64,000 nucleotides of DNA from contig NC_090451.1 in NCBI RefSeq assembly GCF_031143425.1, positions 663,862,575 through 663,926,574 of the forward strand, written 5' to 3'. The notes under the pieces are model-generated. The model worked only from the letters and a program-made list of their open reading frames with translations. It was not told the DNA's origin and did not search any database. Source of the DNA: Pleurodeles waltl (taxonomy: Eukaryota; Chordata; Amphibia; Caudata; Salamandridae). The position numbers and the translations under genes are program-made. Positions 1 to 9,069 of this stretch are shown piece after piece (position 1 is the stretch's first letter; each line of letters starts with the position of its first letter).

Positions 1-2195
1 CTTAGACATTGTAAGTGCAGGGTAGCCATAAGAGTATATGGTCTGGGAGTCTGTTTTACACGAACTCCACAGCACCATAATGGCTACACTGAAAACTGGG
101 AAGTTTGGTATCAAACTTCTCAGCACAATAAATGCACACTGATGCCAGTGTACATTTTATTGCAAAATACACCCCAGAGGGCACCTTAGAGGTGCCCCCT
201 GAAACTTAACCAACTAGCTGTGTAGGCTGACTGGTTCCAGCAGCCTGCCACACTAGAGACATGTTGCTGGCCCCATGGGGAGAGTGCCTTTGTCACTCTG
301 AGGCCAGTAACAAAGCCTGCACTGGGTGGAGATGCTAACACCTCCCCCAGGCAGGAGCTGTGACACCTGGCGGTGAGCCTCAAAGGCTCACCCCTTTGTC
401 ACAGCCCAGCAGGGCACTCCAGCTTAGTGGAGTTGCCCGCCCCCTCCGGCCACGGCCCCCACTTTTGGCGGCAAGGCTGGAGGGAACAAAGAAAGCAACA
501 AGGAGGAGTCACTGGCCAGTCAGGACAGCCCCTAAGGTGTCCTGAGCTGAAGTGACTCTAACTTTTAGAAATCCTCCATCTTGCAGATGGAGGATTCCCC
601 CAATAGGGTTAGGATTGTGACCCCCTCCCCTTGGGAGGAGGCACAAAGAGGGTGTACCCACCCTCAGGGCTAGTAGCCATTGGCTACTAACCCCCCAGAC
701 CTAAACACGCCCTTAAATCTAGTATTTAAGGGCTACCCTGAACCCTAGAAAATTAGATTCCTGCAACTACAAGAAGAAGGACTGCCCAGCTGAAAACCCC
801 TGCAGCGGAAGACCAGAAGACGACAACTGCCTTGGCTCCAGAAACTCACCGGCCTGTCTCCTGCCTTCCAAAGATCCTGCTCCAGCGACGCCTTCCAAAG
901 GGACCAGCGACCTCGACATCCTCTGAGGACTGCCCCTGCTTCGAAAAGACAAGAAACTCCCGAGGACAGCGGACCTGCTCCAAGAAAAGCTGCAACTTTG
1001 TTTCCAGCAGCTTTAAAGAACCCTGCAAGCTCCCCGCAAGAAGCGTGAGACTTGCAACACTGCACCCGGCGACCCCGACTCGGCTGGTGGCGATCCAACA
1101 CCTCAGGAGGGACCCCAGGACTACTCTGATACTGTGAGTACCAAAACCTGTCCCCCCTGAGCCCCCACAGCGCCGCCTGCAGAGGGAATCCCGAGGCTTC
1201 CCCTGACCGCGACTCCTTGAACCTAAAGTCCCGACGCCTGGGAGAGACCCTGCATCCGCAGCCCCCAGGACCCGAAGGACCGGACTTTCACCGGAGAAGT
1301 GACCCCCAGGAGTCCCTCTCCCTTACCCAAGTGGAGGTTTCCCCGAGGAATCCCCCCCTTGCCTGCCTGCAGCGCTGAAGAGATCCCGAGGTCTCTCATA
1401 GACTAACATTGAAAACCCGACGCTTGCTTCTACACTGCACCCGGCCGCCCCCGCGCTGCTGAGGGTGAAATTTCTGTGTGGACTTGTGTCCCCCCCGGTG
1501 CCCTACAAAACCCCCCTGGTCTGCCCTCCGAAGACGCGGGTACTTACCTGCAAGCAGACCGGAACCGGGGCACCCCCTTCTCTCCATTCTAGCCTATGTG
1601 TTTTGGGCACCACTTTGAACTCTGCACCTGACCGGCCCTGAACTGCTGGTGTGGTGACTTTGGGGTTGCTCTGAACCCCCAACGGTGGGCTACCTTGGAC
1701 CAAGAACTGAACCCTGTAAGTGTCCTACTTACCTGGTAAAACTAACAAAAACTTACCTCCCCCAGGAACTGTGAAAATTGCACTAAGTGTCCACTTTTAA
1801 AACAGCTATTTGTCAATAACTTGAAAAGTATACATGCAATTTTGATGATTTGAAGTTCCTAAAGTACTTACCTGCAATACCTTTCGAATGAGCTATTACA
1901 TGTGGAATTTGAACCTGTGGTTCTCAAAATAAACTAAGAAAAGATATTTTTCTATACAAAAACCTATTGGCTGGATTTGTCTCTGAGTGTGTGTACCTCA
2001 TTTATTGTCTATGTGTATGTACAACAAATGCTTAACACTACTCCTTGGATAAGCCTACTGCTCGACCACACTACCACAAAATAGAGCATTAGTATTATCT
2101 ATTTTTACCACTATTTTACCTCTAAGGGGAACCCTTGGACTCTGTGCATGCTATTCCTTACTTTGAAATAGCACATACAGAGCCAACTTCCTACA
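1..2195 (+). mobile_element. Long LTR, left copy (cut by window edge)
   Basis: This is an LTR of the same family as the complete copies at 5749-8435 and 47390-50074. It reads in the plus direction and ends in TTCCTACA at 2195. Base 1 aligns with base 490 of the solo copy, so about 490 bases lie outside the window. It is in inverted orientation relative to the copy at 5749-8435. Over the terminal 165 bases I compared, the two differ at one position, so it is young. It holds an inverted CCAAT box and a TATA-like stretch near 720, then a GC-rich R/U5 part and AATAAA near 1930. ORFs inside it are not conserved coding sequence. It abuts the integrase ORF directly and supplies that ORF's stop codon. 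Confidence 0.85.
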
Positions 2196-5100
2196 GAGGT
2201 TCACTCTCTGCCTCCTGATCCTCATCTGTTACCATCAACAGATTCACATCAGCCCTGTCATGGAAGAGCTTAAGGCGGTTCACATGGATCACCCTCTTGG
2301 GGCTCCTGCTTGTGCCCAGGTCCACCAGGTAGGTGACCTGACTCTTCCTTTCTAGTACTGGGTAAGGGCCACTCCATTTGTCCTGGAGTGCCCTGGGAGC
2401 CACAGGCTCCAGAACCCAGACTTTCTGCCCTGGTTGGAACTCAACCAGTGCAGCCTTTTGGTCATACCAAAACTTCTGGAGCTGTTGGCTGGCCTCAAGG
2501 TTTTTGGTTGCCTTTTCCATGTACTCTGCCATTCTAGAGCGAAGGCCAAGTACATAGTCCACTATGTCCTGTTTAGGCTCATGGAGAGGTCTCTCCCAGC
2601 CTTCTTTAACAAGGGCAAGTGGTCCCCTTACAGGATGACCAAACAGAAGTTCAAAGGGTGAGAATCCTACTCCCTTCTGTGGCACCTCTCTGTAAGCGAA
2701 AAGCAGACATGGCAAGAGGACATCCCATCTCCTTTTGAGCTTTTCTGGGAGCCCCATGATCATGCCTTTTAATGTCTTGTTGAATCTCTCAACCAAGCCA
2801 TTAGTTTGTGGATGGTATGGTGTAGTGAATTTATAAGTCACTCCACACTCATTCCACATGTGCTTTAGGTATGCTGACATGAAGTTGGTACCTCTGTCAG
2901 ACACCACCTCCTTAGGGAAACCCACTCTGGTAAAGATACCAATGAGGGCCTTGGCTACTGCAGGGGCAGTAGTCGACCTAAGGGGAATAGCTTCAGGATA
3001 CCTGGTAGCATGATCCACTACTACCAGGATATACATATTTCCTGAGGCTGTGGGAGGTTCTAGTGGACCAACTATGTCCACACCCACTCTTTCAAAGGGA
3101 ACCCCCACCACTGGAAGTGGAATGAGGGGGGCCTTTGGATGCCCACCTGTCTTACCACTGGCTTGACAGGTGGGGCAGGAGAGGCAAAACTCCTTAACCA
3201 TGTTGGACATATTGGGCCAGTAGAAGTGGTTGACTAACCTCTCCCACGTCTTGGTTTGTCCCAAATGTCCAGCAAGGGGAATGTCATGGGCCAATGTTAG
3301 GATGAACTCTCTGAACAGCTGAGGCACTACCACTCTCCTAGTGGCACCAGGTTTGGGGTCTCTGGCCTCAGTGTACAGGAGTCCATCTTCCCAATAGACC
3401 CTATGCGTTCCATTTTTCTTGCCTTCGGACTCTTCAGCAGCTTGCTGCCTAAGGCCTTCAAGAGAGGGACAGGTTTCTTGTCCCTTACACAGCTCCTCCC
3501 TTGAGGGTCCCCCTGGGCCTAAGAGCTCAACCTGATAAGGTTCAAGCTCCAAAGGCTCAGTTCCCTCAGAGGGCAGAACTTCTTCCTGAGAAGAGAGGTT
3601 CCCTTTCTTTTGCTGTGTTGCAGTTGGTTTCCCAACTGACTTTCCTTTCCTCTTGGTAGGCTGGGCCATTCTTCCAGACTCCAGCTCTACTTGTTCACCC
3701 TGTGCCTTGCACTGTGCTCTTGTTTTCACACACACCAGTTCAGGGATACCCAGCATTGCTGCATGGGTTTTTAGTTCTACCTCAGCCCATGCTGAGGACT
3801 CCAGGTCATTTCCAAGCAGACAGTCCACTGGGATATTTGAGGAGACCACCACCTGTTTCAGGCCATTGACCCCTCCCCATTCTAAAGTAACCATTGCCAT
3901 GGGATGTACTTTTCTCTGATTGTCAGCGTTGGTGACTGTGTAGGTTTTTCCAGTCAGGTATTGGCCAGGGGAAACCAGTTTCTCTGTCACCATGGTGACA
4001 CTGGCACCTGTATCCCTCAGGCCCTCTATTCTAGTCCCATTAATTAAGAGTTGCTGTCTGTATTTTTGCATGTTAGGCGGCCAGACAGCTAGTGTGGCTA
4101 AATCCACCCCACCCTCAGAAACTAGAGTAGCTTCAGTGTGGACCCTGATTTGCTCTGGGCACACTGTTGATCCCACTTGGAGACTAGCCATACCAGTGTT
4201 ACCTGGATGGGAGTTTGGAGTGGAACCTTTCTTGGGACAGGCCTTGTCTCCAGTTTGGTGTCCATGCTGTTTACAGCTATGACACCAGGCCTTTTTGGGA
4301 TCAAAGTTTTTACCCTTGTACCCATTGTTTTGTGAAGAGGCTCTGGGCCCACCCTCCTGTGCAGGTTTTTGGGGGCCTGTAGAAGACTCTTTACTATTTT
4401 TAGTTTTGGTTGTCTCATCACCCTTCCCCTGGGGAGTCTTTGTGACCCCTTTCTTTTGGTCACCCCCTGTTGAAGTCTTGGACACCCTTGTCTTGACCCA
4501 ATGGTCCGCCTTCTTTCCCAATTCTTGGGGAGAAATTGGTCCTAGGTCTACCAGATGCTGATGCAGTTTATCATTGAAACAATTACTTAACAGGTGTTCT
4601 TTCACAAATAAATTGTACAGCCCATCATAATTACTTACACCACTGCCTTGAATCCAACCATCTAGTGTTTTCACTGAGTAGTCAACAAAGTCAACCCAGG
4701 TCTGGCTCGAGGATTTTTGAGCCCCCCTGAACCTAATCCTGTACTCCTCAGTGGAGAATCCAAAGCCCTCAATCAGGGTACCCTTCATGAGGTCATAAGA
4801 TTCTGCATCTTTTCCAGAGAGTGTGAGGAGTCTATCCCTACACTTTCCAGTGAACATTTCCCAAAGGAGAGCACCCCAGTGAGATCTGTTCACTTTTCTG
4901 GTTACACAAGCCCTCTCAAAAGCTGTGAACCATTTGGTGATGTCATCACCATCTTCATATTTAGTTACAATCCCTTTAGGGATTTTCAACATGTCAGGAG
5001 AATCTCTGACCCTATTTATGTTGCTGCCACCATTGATGGGTCCTAGGCCCATCTCTTGTCTTTCCCTCTCTATGGCTAGGATCTGTCTTTCCAAAGCCAA

Positions 5101-5481
5101 TCTTTTGGCCATCCTGGCTAACTGGATGTCCTCTTCACTGGGGCTATCCTCAGTGATTTCAGAGGTGTTGGTCTCTCCTGTGAGGGAACCAGCATCTCTG
5201 ACTATTATTTTAGGAGTCAGGGTTTGAGGGACCCTGTTCTCCCTAGATAGGATTGGTAGGGGGGAATTGTCCTCCAAATCACTATCCTCTTCCTCTGAGT
5301 TGCCACCCTCAGAGGGGTTGGCCTTTTCAAACTCTGCCAAAAGCTCCTGGGGCTGTATTTTGGTAGGTTTGGGGCCCATTGTTATTTTCTTTATTTTACA
5401 GAGTGACCTTAGCTCCCTCATCTTAAGATGGAGGTAAGGTGTGGTGTCGAGTTCCACCACAGTCACATCTGTGCTAGACAT
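2191..5481 (-). CDS. Gag-protease-integrase polyprotein of a Ty3/gypsy-type retroelement (1096 aa, intact)
   Basis: This is a retroelement structural and integration polyprotein. Domains in order: acidic N-terminus; predicted coiled coil (about 116-145); capsid (about 165-330) whose second half resembles the SCAN fold family; basic Ser/Thr/Gln-rich linker; CCHC zinc knuckle C400, C403, H408, C415; aspartic protease with D490-T-G-A; linker; integrase zinc-binding H732, H739, C769, C772; DDE core D802, D862, E898 (35 residues between the last two); GPY-like motif near 1038. No reverse transcriptase or RNase H lies between protease and integrase. In Gmr1-like gypsy elements (known family) integrase precedes RT, so RT is expected after residue 1096. 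Here the frame instead hits a TAG formed by the inverted LTR at 2191. The first ATG lies 268 bases after the 5' LTR. The frame has no internal stops and the ORF looks recently active. Mammalian GIN1-like domesticated integrases are an alternative parallel, but the flanking LTRs argue against a host gene. Confidence 0.9.
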   Translation of the reverse strand: MSSTDVTVVELDTTPYLHLKMRELRSLCKIKKITMGPKPTKIQPQELLAEFEKANPSEGGNSEEEDSDLEDNSPLPILSRENRVPQTLTPKIIVRDAGSLTGETNTSEITEDSPSEEDIQLARMAKRLALERQILAIERERQEMGLGPINGGSNINRVRDSPDMLKIPKGIVTKYEDGDDITKWFTAFERACVTRKVNRSHWGALLWEMFTGKCRDRLLTLSGKDAESYDLMKGTLIEGFGFSTEEYRIRFRGAQKSSSQTWVDFVDYSVKTLDGWIQGSGVSNYDGLYNLFVKEHLLSNCFNDKLHQHLVDLGPISPQELGKKADHWVKTRVSKTSTGGDQKKGVTKTPQGKGDETTKTKNSKESSTGPQKPAQEGGPRASSQNNGYKGKNFDPKKAWCHSCKQHGHQTGDKACPKKGSTPNSHPGNTGMASLQVGSTVCPEQIRVHTEATLVSEGGVDLATLAVWPPNMQKYRQQLLINGTRIEGLRDTGASVTMVTEKLVSPGQYLTGKTYTVTNADNQRKVHPMAMVTLEWGGVNGLKQVVVSSNIPVDCLLGNDLESSAWAEVELKTHAAMLGIPELVCVKTRAQCKAQGEQVELESGRMAQPTKRKGKSVGKPTATQQKKGNLSSQEEVLPSEGTEPLELEPYQVELLGPGGPSREELCKGQETCPSLEGLRQQAAEESEGKKNGTHRVYWEDGLLYTEARDPKPGATRRVVVPQLFREFILTLAHDIPLAGHLGQTKTWERLVNHFYWPNMSNMVKEFCLSCPTCQASGKTGGHPKAPLIPLPVVGVPFERVGVDIVGPLEPPTASGNMYILVVVDHATRYPEAIPLRSTTAPAVAKALIGIFTRVGFPKEVVSDRGTNFMSAYLKHMWNECGVTYKFTTPYHPQTNGLVERFNKTLKGMIMGLPEKLKRRWDVLLPCLLFAYREVPQKGVGFSPFELLFGHPVRGPLALVKEGWERPLHEPKQDIVDYVLGLRSRMAEYMEKATKNLEASQQLQKFWYDQKAALVEFQPGQKVWVLEPVAPRALQDKWSGPYPVLERKSQVTYLVDLGTSRSPKRVIHVNRLKLFHDRADVNLLMVTDEDQEAESEPL

Positions 5482-5729
5482 TTTGCTTCTAAAAGTTGGA
5501 ATACTTTTTAAGAATCTACAACTGGTTCTAGAATCTAATTCAAACTTTTACAAACTTTTAAACTCTAAAAGAAATGCTAAACAGGGACTTAACACACAAG
5601 GCCCTAGCAGGACTTTTAAGAATTTAGAAAACTTTTCAAATTGCAAAAATCAATTTCTAATGACAATTTTGGAATTTGTCGTGTGATCAGGTATTGGCTG
5701 AGTAGTCCAGCAAATGCAAAGTCTTGTAC
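5482..5729 (-). other. Untranslated leader of the gag ORF
   Basis: About 250 bases between the putative primer-binding site and the gag ATG. It is AT-rich with short A and T runs and has no long conserved reading frame. It would be the packaging and leader region of the element RNA; this role is inferred from position only. Confidence 0.5.
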
Positions 5730-5748
5730 CCCACCGCTGATCCACCAA
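5730..5748 (-). promoter_or_regulatory. Putative tRNA primer-binding site
   Basis: On the minus strand the LTR ends ...TTCCTACA at 5749 and is followed by one T and then TGGTGGATCAGCGG. Retroviral and gypsy primer sites start with TGG, complementary to the CCA tail of a tRNA, within a few bases of the LTR. This identifies the right-hand LTR as the true 5' LTR of the ORF. I could not assign the tRNA. Confidence 0.55.
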
Positions 5749-8435
5749 TGTAGGAAGTTGGCTCTGTATGTGCTATTTCAAAGTAAGGAATAGCATGCAC
5801 AGAGTCCAAGGGTTCCCCTTAGAGGTAAAATAGTGGTAAAAAGAGATAATACTAATGCTCTATTTTGTGGTAGTGTGGTCGAGCAGTAGGCTTATCCAAG
5901 GAGTAGTGTTAAGCATTTGTTGTACATACACATAGACAATAAATGAGGTACACACACTCAGAGGCAAATCCAGCCAATAGGTTTTTATATAGAAAAATAT
6001 CTTTTCTTAGTTTATTTTAAGAACCCCAGGTTCAAATTCTACATGTAATATCTCATTCGAAAGGTATTGCAGGTAAGTACTTTAGGAACTTCAAATCATC
6101 AAAATTGCATGTATACTTTTCAAGTTATTCACAAATAGCTGTTTTAAAAGTGGACACTTAGTGCAATTTTCACAGTTCCTAGGGGAGGTAAGTAATTGTT
6201 AGGTTAACCAGGTAAGTAGGACACTTACAGGGTTCAGTTCTTGGTCCAAGGTAGCCCACCGTTGGGGGTTCAGAGCAACCCCAAAGTCACCACACCAGCA
6301 GCTCAGGGCCGGTCAGGTGCAGAGTTCAAAGTGGTGCCCAAAACACATAGGCTAGAATGGAGAGAAGGGGGTGCCCCGGTTCCGGTCTGCTTGCAGGTAA
6401 GTACCCGCGTCTTCGGAGGGCAGACCAGGGGGGTTTTGTAGGGCACCGGGGGGGACACAAGTCCACACAGAAATTTCACCCTCAGCAGCGCGGGGGCGGC
6501 CGGGTGCAGTGTAGGAACAGGCGTCGGGTTTTCAATGTTAGTCTATGAGAGATCTCGGGATCTCTTCAGCGCTGCAGGCAGGCAAGGGGGGGATTCCTCG
6601 GGGAAACCTCCACTTGGGCAAGGGAGAGGGACTCCTGGGGGTCACTCCTCCAGTGAAAGTCCGGTCCTTCAGGTCCTGGGGGCTGCGGGTGCAGGGTCTC
6701 TCTCAGGCGTCGGGACTTTAGGTTCAAAGAGTCGCGGTCAGGGGAAGCCTCGGGATTCCCTCTGCAGGCGGCGCTGTGGGGGCTCAGGGGGGACAGGTTT
6801 TGGTACTCACAGTATCAGAGTAGTCCTGGGGTCCCTCCTGAGGCGTCGGATCTCCACCAGCCGAGTCGGGGTCGCCGGGTGCAGTGTTGCAAGTCTCACG
6901 CTTCTTGCGGGGAGCTTGCAGGGTTCTTTAAAGCTGCTGGAAACAAAGTTGCAGTTTTTCTTGGAGCAGGTCCGCTGTCCTCGGGAGTTTCTTGTCTTTT
7001 CGAAGCAGGGGCAGTCCTCAGAGGATGTCGAGGTCGCTGGTCCCTTTGGAAGGCGTCGCTGGAGCAGGATCTTTGGAAGGCAGGAGACAGGCCGGTGAGT
7101 TTCTGGAGCCAAGGCAGTTGTCGTCTTCTGGTCTTCCGCTGCAGGGGTTTTCAGCTAGGCAGTCCTTCTTCTTGTAGTTGCAGGAATCTAATTTTCTAGG
7201 GTTCAGGGTAGCCCTTAAATACTAAATTTAAGGGCGTGTTTAGGTCTGGGGGGTTAGTAGCCAATGGCTACTAGCCCTGAGGGTGGGTACACCCTCTTTG
7301 TGCCTCCTCCCAAGGGGAGGGGGTCACAATCCTAACCCTATTGGGGGAATCCTCCATCTGCAAGATGGAGGATTTCTAAAAGTTAGAGTCACCTCAGCTC
7401 AGGACACCTTAGGGGCTGTCCTGACTGGCCAGTGACTCCTCCTTGTTTTTCTCATTATTTTCTCCGGCCTTGCCGCCAAAAGTGGGGCCTGGCCGGAGGG
7501 GGCGGGCAACTCCACTAGCTGGAGTGTCCTGCTGGGTTGGCACAAAGGAGGTGAGCCTTTGAGGCTCACCGCCAGGTGTGACAATTCCTGCCTGGGGGAG
7601 GTGTTAGCATCTCCACCCAGTGCAGGCTTTGTTACTGGCCTCAGAGTGACAAAGGCACTCTCCCCATGGGGCCGGCAACATGTCTCGGTTTGTGGCAGGC
7701 TGCTAAAACTAGTCAGCCTACACAGATAGTCGGTTAAGTTTCAGGGGGCACCTCTAAGGTGCCCTCTGTGGTGTATTTTACAATAAAATGTACACTGGCA
7801 TCAGTGTGCATTTATTGTGCTGAGAAGTTTGATACCAAACTTCCCAGTTTTCAGTGTAGCCATTATGGTGCTGTGGAGTTCGTGTTTGACAGACTCCCAG
7901 ACCATATACTCTTATGGCTACCCTGCACTTACAATGTCTAAGGTTTTGTTTAGACACTGTAGGGGTACCATGCTCATGCACTGGTACCCTCACCTATGGT
8001 ATAGTGCACCCTGCCTTAGGGCTGTAAGGCCTGCTAGAGGGGTGTCTTACCTATACTGCATAGGCAGTGAGAGGCTGGCATGGCACCCTGAGGGGAGTGC
8101 CATGTCGACTTACTCGTTTTGTCCTCACTAGCACACACAAGCTGGCAAGCAGTGTGTCTGTGCTGAGTGAGAGGTCTCCAGGGTGGCATAAGACATGCTG
8201 CAGCCCTTAGAGACCTTCCTTGGCATCAGGGCCCTTGGTACTAGAAGTACCAGTTACAAGGGACTTATCTGGATGCCAGGGTCTGCCAATTGTGGATACA
8301 AAAGTACAGGTTTAGGGAAAGAACACTGGTGCTGGGGCCTGGTTAGCAGGCCTCAGCACACTTTCAATTGTAAACATAGCATCAGCAAAGGCAAAAAGTC
8401 AGGGGGCAACCATGCCAAGGAGGCATTTCCTTACA
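5749..8435 (-). mobile_element. Long LTR, complete 5' LTR of the Gag-PR-IN element (2687 bp)
   Basis: On the minus strand it runs from TGTAAGGAAATGCC (ending at 8435) to TTCCTACA (5749), with TG...CA ends and short imperfect terminal inverted repeats. It matches the solo LTR at 47390-50074 throughout and differs very little from the copy at 1-2195. At about 2.7 kb it is very long for a gypsy LTR. It is inserted in a DIRS gag gene whose sequence starts at 8436. The right-hand flank is TTGAG, half of a presumed 5-bp target duplication whose partner must lie left of the window. Long ORFs such as the one at 6535-7098 are GC-rich R/U5 sequence and not genes. Confidence 0.88.
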
Positions 8436-9069
8436 TTGAGCCACAGTGATCTGTTGGCTGTCTTAATCCGAATTTGCTTCGGAGTCGGTGTCCTGAATTG
8501 AAACAGCCATCTGTGCCTGCTCCTCCTCTAAGGTGTCGGTGGACTCTGTATGCTTTGACGCCATCTTAAATCTTCCTGCTCTCCAGTCACGCAGGAACGG
8601 AATGACCGACAAGCTTCACAATCTTCCTCTCGATGTGCTGGAGAAAGGCAAAGATTACATACCACGTGTTGATCGGTGTAAGGGAATTCCACGTGGCATC
8701 GAGGACCGAATCGGAAAGGAGTCCGATCCATCAGGGTATGTTGTGGTAGGCCTGAACAGGCCCAAGTAGGGCGCGAGCGCCCGAAAGGGCCTTTTCTCGT
8801 TTTCTACTGTACCATTGGCTGGATTACAGATGAAAACGCGATTGAAACAATACCAATGGTAGAATAAAGTTAATATAAAGTTTCCAAATCGAAAGTCTGG
8901 GAGCGAGAGGAAACACATCCAAACCAGACTGCAGAAAGAAAACAATCTAACAAAGGAGTCAGTGCCCATGCGCACAATTACCGCGTGGAGGAGTCACTCG
9001 ATTCCGTGACTCGAAAAAAGTCTTCTTCGAAGAAAACAACTTGTAACACTCCGGGCTGAACACTAGATG
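8436..9069 (-). pseudogene. DIRS subfamily I fragment (copy D): gag N-terminus and 5' terminal repeat
   Basis: Homologous to the right-hand ends of DIRS copies A, B and C. The translated stretch at about 8528-8731 keeps the gag zinc-binding pattern: R-C near the start, D-Q-H-x2-C-x2-C, then H-x4-C-x2-C. Upstream of the ATG it carries the 5' leader and most of the terminal repeat, ending at the GATGGCAG stretch before 9070. The downstream gag is cut by the long LTR ending at 8435. The outer end is missing the last 60 or so bases and joins directly to another DIRS relic. One of nine DIRS segments, all on the minus strand. Confidence 0.75.

Noticed and set aside
6535..7098. 187-codon ORF inside the long LTR
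   Set aside because: GC-rich R/U5 sequence of the LTR; low-complexity Gly/Ser/Arg product with no domain, and other LTR copies break it.
1..8435. Reading the element as a DNA transposon with 2.7-kb terminal inverted repeats
   Set aside because: The solo copy at 47390-50074 has TG...CA ends and its own 5-bp target duplication, and a primer-binding-like site follows the right copy. These are LTR features.
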